Origin: G963664115 sp965216035
Lineage (GTDB): Bacteria > Acidobacteriota > Terriglobia > 20CM-2-55-15
Length of the DNA: 64,000 nt
Assembly (NCBI GenBank): GCA_965216035.1
Contig: CBDCFM010000021.1
Coordinates: forward strand, 1,302,001 to 1,366,000
Reading direction: 5' to 3'
Part shown: positions 43,082-51,783 of the stretch, in pieces
How the letters are laid out: each line of letters begins with the position of its first letter
How positions within the stretch are numbered: the first letter of the stretch is position 1
Made by a program: the position numbers and the translations under genes
The notes under the pieces: generated by a model
Database searches by the model: none
What the model was told of the DNA's origin: nothing
What the model saw: only the letters and a program-made list of their open reading frames with translations

Positions 43082-44392
43082 TCACCAGGAAACGTCTTTG
43101 AGGCGAACCGCGACGGCCCCCGCTTGCGATATCAGTTCCGAGGCGTCCACTTTTACGCGCTGACCACCCAGAAAAGTAGCCACAACGTTCTTCCGGTTCG
43201 CCGAGTAGACCATCGTTGCCACGGGGTCGTAGACGGGTTGAAGCGCGGCCTCGGCAAGATCGACGACAGCCAGGTCGGCCAGCTTTCCCGCCTCCAGGCT
43301 GCCCACATCATTTTCCATTCCAAGGGCCCGGGCGCCTCCAAGCGTCGCCAGATGGAGTGCCTCCCGGGCATTGACCGTCGTGGAGTCTCCCAATCGGTTT
43401 CTCTGAAGAAAGGCGGCTGCACGCATTTCCTCGAACATGTCGACGGCGTTGTTGCTGGCCACGCTGTCGGTTCCGAGACCGACCGGAATATTCGCGTCAA
43501 GAAACTCCGTCAACGGGGCGATCCGGTGGCCCAGTTTCAGGTTCGACTTCGGACAATGGGCAATTCCAACACCATTTTCCTGGAGCCGCCCGACATCGTC
43601 TACGTCGCAATCGAGGGCGTGGATCACGAGCGTTTCCTGACCGAGAACGTCCAGACTGTCAAGATAGGCGATGGGGCTCATGTTGCGGGCTCTGACGGGA
43701 ATGCCCCGGCTTCTCAGATGCTCGGCGAAGGGGCCCCGGCCCAAGCGGACGAAGTCCCCTTCTGCCCCCGACTCCGCCAGATGCACGGCGATCGGCAATT
43801 TTTCTCTGCGGGCCAATTGTCCCACCTGTTGATACAGGCCGGCGGATACGGTATAGGGTGCGTGGGGCGAGACCCCCACCCGGCATGACGGTGATTCCGT
43901 CGAGCGAAGCGTGTCGAGCTTCTGTCGGAGAGCTGTGACCGCTTCGGACGCGGTTTCTTCAGCCGGGCCGAAGACCTCCTGATAGGCTATGCCGCGCAGG
44001 CCGAACCGGTTCATGGCCGCCCATCCAGCCCCGACATCGGTCACTTCGCCGACGGTTGTCACTCCGGCCCGGAGACACTCCACCACACCCAGTTCTGCAG
44101 AGATCCTGAGGTCCGCGTCACTGAGATGATCGTACTTGGTGCGGGTGAGGCGACGAATCCAGTCGAAAAACGAAAGGTTTTCCAGGAATCCCCGCAACAG
44201 GGTCAGTTCTAAATGGATATGGGTGTTGACGAAGCCCGGCACTATGGCGCAACCGTCGAAGGACTCCACGGACGCTCCGTCTGGAACGGTTCCAACGACA
44301 TCAACAATGCGCGACCCTTCGATCAGGATGGCGCCATCGGGAACCGGCGGACCTGTGACAGGACAGATCCAATCCGCGCGGATGGCCTTCAC
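43082..44392 (-). CDS. amidohydrolase, MtaD/SsnA-like deaminase family
   Basis: The 436-residue enzyme starts at GTG 44392 (VKAIRADWICPVTGPPVPDGAILIEG). It has the metal motif NTHIHLELTLLRG, HAPYTVS, HLAESGAEGDFV, VIHALDCDVDDVGRLQENGVGIAHCPKSNLKLG and GLGTDSVASNN. The layout matches the 5-methylthioadenosine/S-adenosylhomocysteine deaminase and related group. The substrate could be SAH, MTA, guanine or a similar compound. A GGGGAGGT ribosome site precedes the GTG. The open frame upstream to 44602 lacks family similarity. It converges on ribA. Confidence 0.86.
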   Translation of the reverse strand: MKAIRADWICPVTGPPVPDGAILIEGSRIVDVVGTVPDGASVESFDGCAIVPGFVNTHIHLELTLLRGFLENLSFFDWIRRLTRTKYDHLSDADLRISAELGVVECLRAGVTTVGEVTDVGAGWAAMNRFGLRGIAYQEVFGPAEETASEAVTALRQKLDTLRSTESPSCRVGVSPHAPYTVSAGLYQQVGQLARREKLPIAVHLAESGAEGDFVRLGRGPFAEHLRSRGIPVRARNMSPIAYLDSLDVLGQETLVIHALDCDVDDVGRLQENGVGIAHCPKSNLKLGHRIAPLTEFLDANIPVGLGTDSVASNNAVDMFEEMRAAAFLQRNRLGDSTTVNAREALHLATLGGARALGMENDVGSLEAGKLADLAVVDLAEAALQPVYDPVATMVYSANRKNVVATFLGGQRVKVDASELISQAGAVAVRLKDVSW

Positions 44393-44552
44393 GCTGAAGG
44401 GACCTCCCCACTGCCCGTGTCGCCACCGCTGCACGCCTTTGCGAGGACGATCCGGCGATATCGGGTGCTCTCGAAGCGGATCCGGACAGGAACCCTTAGC
44501 TGCATACGAGCCCGGCGAGTCTTGATTGTCCCGATGTGCATCAGCGTTTGAT

Positions 44553-45356
44553 CTACTTGCCCGTCGTCTTGGCCTCCTGCCAGAGGCGTTCCATTTCCTC
44601 AAGCGTCCATTCGGTACTCGGCTTGCCCGCTCGAGTCAGCGCCTGTTCAACGTATTCGAACCGAGACCGGAATTTTCGGTTCGCGCTTTTAAGCGCCGAC
44701 TCGCTGTCGAGTTCCAGGAAACGCGCAACGTTGACCAGAACAAATAACGTGTCACCCAGTTCACTCTCGATAGCATCACGGCGGAAATCACCCTTCGCAT
44801 TCGATATCTCCACGCGCAGCTCCTCGATTTCTTCCTGAAGTTTCTCAAATACCGCATCGATGTCTGGCCACTCGAAACCCACACGAGCGACACGGGAAGA
44901 AATTTTGTGCGCCTCGTGCAGGGCGGGAAGCTGGGGTGGAATCCCGTCGAGCAGGGCGGGAGGATCCCCGGGGGCATCCTCTGTTTTCTCCTGCTTTTTG
45001 ATCGCTTCCCAGTTGTCAATAACATCCCGGGAACTGTGGACGGCGACATCCCCGAAGACGTGGGGGTGGCGGCGTGTCAGTTTTTCCGTAATGCCGTCGA
45101 TGACATCATCAATGTGGAAGCGCCCCAGTTCCTCTCCCAGTCGTGCGTGAAAAACGACATGAAAGAGAAGATCTCCGAGTTCCTCGGCAAGGCCGCGATA
45201 ATCCTCGGCATCGATCGCTTCGAGGACTTCATAGACTTCTTCGACGAGCATCGGTTTCAAAGACTTGAGATCCTGCTCCCGATCCCAGGGACAGCCTTCA
45301 GGTCCCCTCAGCTTGGCCATAATCTGAACCAGTCCTTCAAACTTACCGCCCGTCAT
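44553..45356 (-). CDS. mazG: nucleoside triphosphate pyrophosphohydrolase MazG
   Basis: The 267-residue protein has the MazG signature LRGPEGCPWDREQDLKSLKPMLVEEVYEVLEAIDAEDYRGLAEELGDLLFHVVFHA. A second MazG-like half ends with ELGDTLFVLVNVARFLELDSESALKSANRKFRSRFEYVE. It hydrolyses dNTPs and NTPs to monophosphates and pyrophosphate and clears damaged nucleotides. It has a strong AGGGGAGG SD and a TATAAT -10 at 45381-45386. The amidohydrolase gene lies 160 bases downstream. Confidence 0.94.
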   Translation of the reverse strand: MTGGKFEGLVQIMAKLRGPEGCPWDREQDLKSLKPMLVEEVYEVLEAIDAEDYRGLAEELGDLLFHVVFHARLGEELGRFHIDDVIDGITEKLTRRHPHVFGDVAVHSSRDVIDNWEAIKKQEKTEDAPGDPPALLDGIPPQLPALHEAHKISSRVARVGFEWPDIDAVFEKLQEEIEELRVEISNAKGDFRRDAIESELGDTLFVLVNVARFLELDSESALKSANRKFRSRFEYVEQALTRAGKPSTEWTLEEMERLWQEAKTTGK

Positions 45357-45380
45357 CCTGCCTCCCCTTTAAAATTGGTT

Positions 45381-45386
45381 ATTATA
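45381..45386 (-). promoter_or_regulatory. -10 box of mazG
   Basis: The minus strand reads TATAAT 24 bases before the mazG ATG, with a strong AAAGGGGAGG ribosome site between. The -35 region is weak. Confidence 0.5.
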
Positions 45387-45433
45387 GCGGGGACCCCCGG
45401 TATCCGCTGAATCTATTTGATAACAAATGACTT

Positions 45434-45682
45434 GTGGAATGCCCTACCGACCGAATTTCCACTGGGTGCCATCTTCACGCCGTCGTGCGGGCCTTACGGG
45501 TGGTTGTCGCGAGTCCGGTCCACCAATTGACTGCGTTCCGACTGCTGTTCCCCAACGTGAGCCTACCGAAGACTGAAGCCTGCGGTGCGCGCGAATTCAC
45601 ACTCCCGCTCTATCCTTCGATACCCCCCGCTCAGGTTGACACCATCGTGGACTCCATGGTCCACTCCTACACGCCTATATAG
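45434..45682 (+). pseudogene. C-terminal remnant of a DegT/DnrJ/EryC1-type sugar aminotransferase
   Basis: The 82-residue frame ends FRLLFPNVSLPKTEACGAREFTLPLYPSIPPAQVDTIVDSMVHSY, which resembles the last 45 residues of DegT-family aminotransferases (LPLYPxLTxEQVxxVxxxL). Nothing before it (no PLP lysine motif) can be found in any frame of this 389-base gap. It is most likely the tail of a gene deleted when the polysaccharide cluster was rearranged. It lies just before gmd, where such an aminotransferase would fit. Confidence 0.5.
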
Positions 45683-45745
45683 TCAGCCGTCAGCTTCGGA
45701 CACCCAGCCAGCACTTTGAGCTGATAGCTGAACGCTGATAGCTCT

Positions 45746-46762
45746 ATGCCAAGCAAGACCGCACTCATCACAGGTATTACCGGACAGGACGGTTCCTATC
45801 TGGCGGAACTCCTCCTGTCCAAGGGCTATGCGGTTCATGGCCTGATCCGTCGTTCCAGTTCGTTCAACACACAGCGAATCGACCACATATATCAGGACCC
45901 CCACGTCGCGGAACCAAAACTACGCCTTCACTTCGCCGATCTGAACGATGGCAGTTCCCTAAACAAATTAATCCGCACCCTGGAACCGGATGAAATTTAC
46001 AATCTCGGGTCGCAGAGCCACGTTCGAGTCAGTTTCGACATTCCCGAATACACAGGCGATAGCGCGGGTCTGGGGGCGGTCCGCTTGCTTGAAGCCATTC
46101 GCGAGGCCGGCGTGAACACGCGTTACTACCAGGCCTCGAGCAGCGAGATGTTTGGCAACGCAAAGGAAAGCCCTCAAACCGAAAACACGCCTCTCGAACC
46201 CCGGAGCCCCTACGCTGCAGCCAAGGTCTACGCCTACTGGACGACGATCAACTACCGCGAAGCCTACGATCTCTTTGCCGTCAACGGCATTCTGTTCAAT
46301 CACGAGTCTCCAAGGCGGGGCGAAACGTTCGTATCACGCAAGATTTCCCGGGCAGTGGCTCGGATCAAACTGGGCGTTCAGGACAAACTCTACTTGGGAA
46401 ACCTGGAAGCGCGGCGGGACTGGGGATTCGCAGGTGACTACGTCGAAGCGATGTGGCTGATGTTGCAACAGGACAAAGCCGACGACTATGTCGTCGCCAC
46501 CGGCGAAACCCATTCGGTTCGAGAATTCCTGGATCTAGCCTTCCAGCATGCGGAACTGGACTGGGCAGCCCACGTCGAGATCGACTCGAAATACTTCCGC
46601 CCCACAGAAGTGGATGTCTTGATCGGCGACGCGTCGAAAGCCTTGAGAAATCTGGGCTGGCAACCCCGGATTCGGTTTGAGGCATTGGTACGCATGATGG
46701 TAGACGCCGACCTGGCCGCGGAGCGGCTCAAATTGGAAGGCACCCGCGACGGCGCTTCTTAG
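45746..46762 (+). CDS. gmd: GDP-mannose 4,6-dehydratase
   Basis: The 338-residue enzyme has the NADP motif ALITGITGQDGSYLAELLLSKGY. HGLIRRSSSFNTQRIDHIY follows, then the catalytic YAAAKVYAYWTTINYREAY (YxxxK) and NHESPRRGETFVSRKI. It converts GDP-mannose to GDP-4-keto-6-deoxymannose. The next gene, fcl, completes GDP-L-fucose, so the pair feeds a fucose-containing polysaccharide built by the cluster at 52-64 kb. Confidence 0.96.
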   Translation: MPSKTALITGITGQDGSYLAELLLSKGYAVHGLIRRSSSFNTQRIDHIYQDPHVAEPKLRLHFADLNDGSSLNKLIRTLEPDEIYNLGSQSHVRVSFDIPEYTGDSAGLGAVRLLEAIREAGVNTRYYQASSSEMFGNAKESPQTENTPLEPRSPYAAAKVYAYWTTINYREAYDLFAVNGILFNHESPRRGETFVSRKISRAVARIKLGVQDKLYLGNLEARRDWGFAGDYVEAMWLMLQQDKADDYVVATGETHSVREFLDLAFQHAELDWAAHVEIDSKYFRPTEVDVLIGDASKALRNLGWQPRIRFEALVRMMVDADLAAERLKLEGTRDGAS

Positions 46763-46763
46763 G

Positions 46764-47711
46764 ATGGGATATTGGACCGATAAGAGCGTCATGGTCACCG
46801 GAGGTGGCGGATTTTTGGGATCGCACGTAGTCGCTGAACTCGAAAGCCTGGGTTGCGGAAACATCTTCGTGCCGGCTCATTCCGAATACGACCTCGCCAA
46901 TGCCGTCGATGTGCGACGTGCCTACGAGGACGCGAAACCGGACCTGGTAATCCACCTTGCGGCCGTCGTCGGCGGCATCGGTGCCAATCAAGCCAATCCA
47001 GGAACATATTTTTACGAGAACGCGATGATGGGCCTCCAGATGATGGAAGCCGCTCGCCTGGGTGGGGTCGGAAAGTTTGTCGCCGTCGGCACGGTCTGTG
47101 CCTACCCCAAAGATACACCCACACCTTTTAAAGAGGTGAACCTGTGGGACGGATATCCGGAAGAGACGAACGCCCCTTACGGCCTGGCCAAGAAGATGCT
47201 GCTCGTCCAGGCCCAGGCGTACCGCCAGCAGTATGGCTTTAATGCAATCTACCTCTTGCCGGTCAACCTCTACGGACCGGGCGATAACGACGACCCGGAA
47301 TCCTCCCATGTCATTCCGGCACTGATCCGGAAATGCCTGGACGCGGTGCGCGAGGGTCAGTCTGAGATCATCGCTTGGGGAACGGGTGAACCCACACGCG
47401 AATTTTTGTACGTCGATGATGCGGCCCGAGGAATTGTGCTTGCGGGGGAACGGTACGACGGAAGTGAACCCGTCAATCTGGGATCGGGATCTTCGCTTCA
47501 AATCCGGGACCTTCTCGCCCTGATCGCCCGGCTCACGGGATTCACCGGTAACATTCGATGGGACCGGAGCCGGCCTGACGGCCAGCCTTCGCGCCAGCTC
47601 GAAGTAACACGGGCCAAGGAGTTCTTCGGATTCAAATCCCAAACTGGGTTGGAAGAAGGTTTGGGGCGTACGATCGATTGGATGCGGCACCGGATGGCGG
47701 ACTCCCGCTGA
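46764..47711 (+). CDS. fcl: GDP-L-fucose synthase
   Basis: The 315-residue epimerase/reductase has the dinucleotide motif VTGGGGFLGSHVVAEL and LAAVVGGIGANQANPGTYFYENAMMG. The catalytic YGLAKKMLLVQAQAYRQQYGFNAIYLLPVNLYGPGDN and EFLYVDDAARGIVLA follow. It turns GDP-4-keto-6-deoxymannose into GDP-L-fucose. It starts 1 base after the gmd stop. The order gmd-fcl is standard for fucose synthesis. Confidence 0.96.
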   Translation: MGYWTDKSVMVTGGGGFLGSHVVAELESLGCGNIFVPAHSEYDLANAVDVRRAYEDAKPDLVIHLAAVVGGIGANQANPGTYFYENAMMGLQMMEAARLGGVGKFVAVGTVCAYPKDTPTPFKEVNLWDGYPEETNAPYGLAKKMLLVQAQAYRQQYGFNAIYLLPVNLYGPGDNDDPESSHVIPALIRKCLDAVREGQSEIIAWGTGEPTREFLYVDDAARGIVLAGERYDGSEPVNLGSGSSLQIRDLLALIARLTGFTGNIRWDRSRPDGQPSRQLEVTRAKEFFGFKSQTGLEEGLGRTIDWMRHRMADSR

Positions 47712-47714
47712 GGC

Positions 47715-47891
47715 CTACTTCACGCCCGAAACAGCAGAGCTCTGTAAGGCCAGCATCTCATCCCTATATTCGAAGCAGACATCACCATAGCGATGGTCTT
47801 TGTAGTTCTCAAGCCGGGAACCGCATTCGGAGTAGTAGATGAGTTTCGTGTCTTCGCCGTAGCGATCCAGAACGTTCCACTGTTTGGACAT
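47715..47891 (-). CDS. short ORF, probable remnant of a larger gene
   Basis: A 58-residue frame, MSKQWNVLDRYGEDTKLIYY ... RDEMLALQSSAVSGVK, lies just after fcl on the opposite strand. The composition (many charged and aromatic residues, two Cys) looks like a real protein rather than chance. It stays open about 20 codons upstream of the ATG. I do not recognise a family, although the position suggests the C-terminal end of a deleted gene from the polysaccharide cluster. No SD is clear. Confidence 0.3.
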   Translation of the reverse strand: MSKQWNVLDRYGEDTKLIYYSECGSRLENYKDHRYGDVCFEYRDEMLALQSSAVSGVK

Positions 47892-48166
47892 CTCACCAAC
47901 AAGTCTTCGGCTCGCGCATCCGGATGGATACGTTCGCGATTGAATATGTAGGGTTGTGCCTCATGAACGATTGTCTTAAAGACTTGACGAAAAACCATCT
48001 ATGCGATCTAGTTTTAAGTAATTTTCTCAGAATTACAGTATCAACTAGCTTTTCAAGCAACAGGTTCGGTTCAGGAGAGCCGAGGAACAGCCTGTTCCCC
48101 TTTTCGTTACGAAGACGAGCGCTCGACAGTGAAGCCAAATGGCTGGATGTGGGACTTATCGGGGGG

Positions 48167-48451
48167 ATGATGGGTAATCTGAAGAGTTCCAAAAGTCCAA
48201 CGCGTGAGCTCGATGCTGAGGCCAGCCTTATCGCGTCGCTGTCTCCGCGAGAGCGCGAAGTGAGCATTGCGGTTGCGAAGGGACTGACGAACGAACAGGT
48301 TGGTACTGAGCTGCTCATCAGGCCGAGGACCGTCCGTCACCACCTCACCTCGACCTTTGGAAAGCTCGGAATCTCCAACCGCTTCGAACTCATCGTCCTC
48401 TGCTATCGTCACAAACTTACCAAACCTCGGAGGAATTCTCCCCGAGATTGA
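48167..48451 (+). CDS. LuxR-type HTH-only regulator (copy 1)
   Basis: From the ATG at 48167 (after a GGGGGG run) the protein has about 94 residues and is nearly all GerE/LuxR DNA-binding domain: LSPREREVSIAVAKGLTNEQVGTELLIRPRTVRHHLTSTFGKLGISNRFELIVLCYRH. It has no receiver or autoinducer domain. The frame is open upstream to 47924, but that stretch is AT-rich and not protein-like. A paralogue lies 240 bases downstream on the same strand. Both may regulate the neighbouring polysaccharide genes. Confidence 0.78.
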   Translation: MMGNLKSSKSPTRELDAEASLIASLSPREREVSIAVAKGLTNEQVGTELLIRPRTVRHHLTSTFGKLGISNRFELIVLCYRHKLTKPRRNSPRD

Positions 48452-48697
48452 TTGCATCTTTCGTTCGCGTGAACCGCTGACCGTCGCCGAACCTAGGCCG
48501 AAAGTCTGTGGAAGAAACGGTTGAAATCGTGCTGACAAAAAACGGGTGTGTTGCCGCATTGTACGATGCGCCGGTTCCGCAGCTCGTGTATCGTCCGTCT
48601 CAGAATTTCCAGTCAAATTGGCTTTTGTCATCAGATCACGCGATTGACGACGGGAAGTCCGACGTCGCTGTGGCGTGTGAGGTGAGTTCAAGTGGGA

Positions 48698-49012
48698 ATG
48701 GACAGACGCCCCGATCTAATCACGGATCACTCTGATCAGTCCGATCTGTTTAACGAAGAAGAGATCGCCATTTCTTCGCTGACACGAAGAGAACGGGAGG
48801 TCAGCGTCCTGGTTGCCGAAAAAGGATTGACCAACAAACAGGTTGGTTCGAAACTGTTCATCAGTCCGACGACAGTCCGTCATCATCTCAACTCGATCTT
48901 CGGAAAGCTCGGAATCTCCGGCCGCTTCGAGCTCATCGTCCTCTGTTATCGTCACCACCTCGTCGTTCCATTCGAGACTCCTTCTTCCGTCCCTCTGCGC
49001 AGAGTCCGTTAG
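48698..49012 (+). CDS. LuxR-type HTH-only regulator (copy 2)
   Basis: The protein of about 104 residues has the same GerE domain as its upstream neighbour: LTRREREVSVLVAEKGLTNKQVGSKLFISPTTVRHHLNSIFGKLGISGRFELIVLCYRHHL. The two share most residues across about 60 positions, with one extra residue here (AEKGLTN versus AKGLTN). The N-terminus (DRRPDLITDHSDQSDLFNEEE) is acidic. A GTG at 48692 is an alternative start. Like copy 1 it lacks a sensory domain. Confidence 0.8.
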   Translation: MDRRPDLITDHSDQSDLFNEEEIAISSLTRREREVSVLVAEKGLTNKQVGSKLFISPTTVRHHLNSIFGKLGISGRFELIVLCYRHHLVVPFETPSSVPLRRVR

Positions 49013-49115
49013 CGGATTTCTTTCCGCCGGCATCAACGAATATGTTTCTAGCCGGCTCGTGGTTAGAGTCGCTCAAGCGATCATCGTCCTCGCCCTGATC
49101 GTTATTTTCCACTGA

Positions 49116-49168
49116 CGCCTCGGCTTAGCTTCGTTGTCCACCCACACCGGGGGACCGGTGCAGGTCCT
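49116..49168 (+). repeat. REP-like hairpin, copy 2
   Basis: The head CGCCTCGGCTTAGCTTCGTT is followed by GTCC and an imperfect stem ACCCACACCGG/CCGGTGCAGGT (49140-49150, 49155-49165), then CCTA. It lines up with copy 1 (38229-38280) from head to tail. Confidence 0.7.
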
Positions 49169-49203
49169 ACAGTGCTTGCTTCAGATTGTCGTCCAGCCCA
49201 TTC

Positions 49204-49301
49204 GGCCTCGCAATCAGGATGATTGCGAGGGTCGCCCCTCGTTCAGACCACGCGTGGAACAGGACGGAGATGGTCATGTGAATGAACGACCCCGCGAAAT
49301 C
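49204..49301. repeat. ~97-bp direct repeat, copy A
   Basis: The stretch starting GGCCTCGCAATCAGGATGAT and ending GCGAAATC recurs at 52238-52334 in the same orientation, with about ten substitutions. Both copies have an open minus-strand frame containing HAWSERGATL or DAWSERGATL. Confidence 0.8.
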
Positions 49302-49565
49302 TTCTCCCAACGTGAACCCGTCGCATAAAGTAGCGCCGTCCGACTCGACTCTAACCAAGGACTGCTTGCCGCAAACCAATCATCCGTTGTCAAAAATGGG
49401 CCCATTGTTCGATGCGCGGCCGCCACGTGAGGTGTATCTTACGACACACGATTTGCCGAATAGCGTGGGTGCGCAGCACCAATTGTCGGGACTGTGCCGC
49501 GAGCCGCTCGTCTCAGAAAGATAGAAGACGTCTGCGGTAGCTTGCCCAAAAAACGGTAAATTCTC

Positions 49566-50003
49566 TTGAACATAGAGCGGTCCGTTCAAAGGTCTGCCAG
49601 GCGCAACGCCTTACCCCGCATTCCACCCAGGATATCTGACGATCGCCCGTTTGACACCAAAGTTGGCACTACGAGCAATGACCGTCGACGTAAGCCCCGC
49701 ACCTATGACTCTTTTCCAGCCCGAGTGTTGGGTGTGGACGTCGACGGCAGAAAGTTTGAAACCGAAGTTACGCTCGAGAATCTCAGCTCCAGCGGACTCT
49801 GCGCTTTTCTTCCAAACCGAATGGAGCTAGGGACAGACCTCCTCGCTCTGATTCGCTTTCTGGCCGAGTGGTACCAAGACGGCAGCTACACCGAAGACAC
49901 GTACGCTCGGGTGGCCGCGTGGGGCAAGATTGTTCGCTCGAAGGTGCGGTCCGATGGCACCAATGAAACGGCTGTTGCCTTTAAAGGGCATATCGTTCTG
50001 TGA
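49566..50003 (+). CDS. PilZ-domain protein
   Basis: The 145-residue protein has a PilZ-type domain. The c-di-GMP-binding RxxxR is RRKPR (about residues 40-44) and the second motif NxSxxG is NLSSSG (about 72-77). The N-terminus is basic and disordered-looking. PilZ proteins sense c-di-GMP and often control polysaccharide output, which fits the nearby cluster and the c-di-GMP gene at 25-27 kb. The exact start is uncertain. It lies upstream of a NusG-like gene on the same strand. Confidence 0.78.
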   Translation: MNIERSVQRSARRNALPRIPPRISDDRPFDTKVGTTSNDRRRKPRTYDSFPARVLGVDVDGRKFETEVTLENLSSSGLCAFLPNRMELGTDLLALIRFLAEWYQDGSYTEDTYARVAAWGKIVRSKVRSDGTNETAVAFKGHIVL

Positions 50004-50046
50004 ATCACGATTCGCTTGATCGACAACGCTTTCGGGTGAGGTGAAC

Positions 50047-50556
50047 ATGGAGATTGCTGACAAGGTTCGCTGGTTCGCAATACAAACCAGAACTCAACAC
50101 GAAAGAATCGTAGCCAGCGCTCTTGCCGATAAAGGGTACGAGGAATTCCTACCACTCTTCAAGCAGAGACGGCGGCACTCGGGCGAGATTCGGGAGCTCG
50201 AAGATCCGTTGTTTCCGGGTTATGTGTTCTGCCGGTTTGACCCGCAACACAGACTTCCTGTCCTCGTCACGCCGGGCGTGCGGCAAGTGGTCGGTTTCGG
50301 CCGTGTCCCGGCTCCGGTCGCAGATCACGAAATCGAGGCCCTCCGGACGGTCCAAAAGGCCGGTCTTCCCACCCAGCGCTGGCCCTTCTTGAAAATCGGC
50401 AATTGGGTCTCGATCGAATGTGGCGCCCTAGAGGGCCTCGAAGGAATCCTCATTGGCCTGAAGCAGAAGCACCGTCTGGTCGTTTCCGTTAGTTTGCTGC
50501 AGCGATCCGTTGCCGTTGAGATTGACGAAGCGTACGTAACGCCCATCCCGCCGTGA
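50047..50556 (+). CDS. NusG/RfaH-like transcription antitermination protein
   Basis: The protein of about 169 residues has the NusG N-terminal domain, RWFAIQTRTQHERIVASALADKGYEEFLPLFKQ and LFPGYVFCRFDPQHRLPVLVTPGVRQVVGFG. A short KOW-like C-terminal part has IGNWVSIECGALEGLEGILIGLKQKHRLVVSVSLLQRSVAVEID. This is a specialised NusG paralogue of the kind placed at the head of polysaccharide operons, where it lets RNA polymerase read through long operons. I see no clear ops-type element. A GTG at 50041 is an alternative start; GAGGTGA precedes the ATG. Confidence 0.88.
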   Translation: MEIADKVRWFAIQTRTQHERIVASALADKGYEEFLPLFKQRRRHSGEIRELEDPLFPGYVFCRFDPQHRLPVLVTPGVRQVVGFGRVPAPVADHEIEALRTVQKAGLPTQRWPFLKIGNWVSIECGALEGLEGILIGLKQKHRLVVSVSLLQRSVAVEIDEAYVTPIPP

Positions 50557-50598
50557 ACGGCCGGGAACATCATTGACAGAATAGTCCAGGCACATCCT

Positions 50599-51783
50599 TT
50601 ACAGTTTGTACCTCTTTCTCATTCTATTCCCCAAAGCATCTTGAATGGTAAAGGTCCGTTCGTCCATTTGTCCGAGACGAACGGTGCCGAAGTAGACATC
50701 CCAGACGCCGTCGTCGACTTCCTCGAGTCCGACGTACTCACCTTCAAGGGTGTGGGTGATTGGAACACGATGGGCCGACCACCGGAATCCCCCGTTCCGA
50801 CTGACCAGCCGCGTTTCGAAATGAGACGGATACTCGATGGGAGGCAGGCCCAACGGAAACTCCCGTGAAGAGGTTTGATAGCGGGAGTCGGGCGTTTCCT
50901 GGTCCAGCGCCTCATGGGGACGCACAGTGTTGAATTCCTCAACAAAACGATTGAACCGGAATTGCTGAGCCCGCATCGTGGCCGCTGGCGGCCGAGTGGT
51001 CTCTTGTTTCAAGGTTTTGTGCATGCGTTCGTGTCGGCCGTTTTGATCTGGCCGGCCGGGCTGAATCAATTCGGGGAAGATTCCGAGGCGGATCCACCAG
51101 ACCGATAGCCGGCTCAGTCGCCCGATGGCCGTGGTGGCGAACGGCGGCCCGTTATCGGTCCGGATGATTGCAGGGAGACCGAAGTTCCGGAAGACACTCT
51201 TGAATACGGACTTCGCGCGAACATGATTAGTCGAGTAGAGGCCCTTACATGCGAGCAGATACCGGGTGCAACCGTCGGTGATCGTCAACGGATAGCAATA
51301 GATGCCATCCCCAGTTTTAAACTCGCCTTTATAGTCCGCACACCAGACATCATTGGACCGATCCATTGAAGTCACGGGCTTGCCCGGATGACCCGGATAG
51401 GTGCGTCTCCGCTTCTTCTCCACAAGCCCATGACGTTTCAGCAGTTCCGAGATCGTCGATCGGGCGGGCCAGTCGACCTCGGGATGCCGGGTATTCAAGA
51501 TCTTAAGAAGCTTCTTGGCCCCCCAGTGAGGATGTTTGCGGCGCAGATCGATCACCCGCCGCACCACATCGTCTGACGTCCGATGCGGGCAGCCGACAGG
51601 ACGACGGGAACGCTCCTCCAATCCGGATTGGCCATTCTCCAAGAATCTGTCAATCCACTTATATCCGGTGGGCCGGCTCACCCCGTAGCGCGCACACAGT
51701 TCGACGATCGAGAAAGATCGAGTAAGATAATCGGCAATAAATAATCGTTTTTGATCCATGGTCGTTGATTGATCCCAGGGCAT
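50599..51783 (-). CDS. IS481-family transposase
   Basis: The 394-residue protein has an N-terminal helix-turn-helix (RLFIADYLTRSFSIVELCARYGVSRPTGYKWIDRFLENGQSGLEERSRRP). An integrase core follows with a DDE triad: Asp in WCADYKGEFK, Asp in IIRTDNGPPF and Glu in QNGRHERMHKTLKQE. The C-terminal tail is rich in aromatic residues. The gene appears intact. I chose ATG 51783, which directly follows a hairpin whose right arm holds its SD. It lies opposite to the NusG-like gene and splits the polysaccharide locus. Confidence 0.93.
   Translation of the reverse strand: MPWDQSTTMDQKRLFIADYLTRSFSIVELCARYGVSRPTGYKWIDRFLENGQSGLEERSRRPVGCPHRTSDDVVRRVIDLRRKHPHWGAKKLLKILNTRHPEVDWPARSTISELLKRHGLVEKKRRRTYPGHPGKPVTSMDRSNDVWCADYKGEFKTGDGIYCYPLTITDGCTRYLLACKGLYSTNHVRAKSVFKSVFRNFGLPAIIRTDNGPPFATTAIGRLSRLSVWWIRLGIFPELIQPGRPDQNGRHERMHKTLKQETTRPPAATMRAQQFRFNRFVEEFNTVRPHEALDQETPDSRYQTSSREFPLGLPPIEYPSHFETRLVSRNGGFRWSAHRVPITHTLEGEYVGLEEVDDGVWDVYFGTVRLGQMDERTFTIQDALGNRMRKRYKL

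Larger units (their letters stand above)
49013..49565. other. 553-base gap with REP-like hairpin and a direct repeat
   Basis: No convincing gene is seen. It contains REP-like copy 2 (49116-49168) and the direct-repeat copy A (49204-49301). A frame on the plus strand from 49282 and one on the minus strand ending at 49167 are open but weakly supported. Confidence 0.5.

Noticed and set aside
46728..47690. 320-codon minus-strand frame opposite fcl
   Set aside because: The plus strand codes for a full GDP-fucose synthase; the opposite frame has no recognisable motif.
47924..48166. N-terminal extension of the first LuxR-type regulator
   Set aside because: The region is AT-rich and not protein-like, and the paralogue downstream has no such extension.
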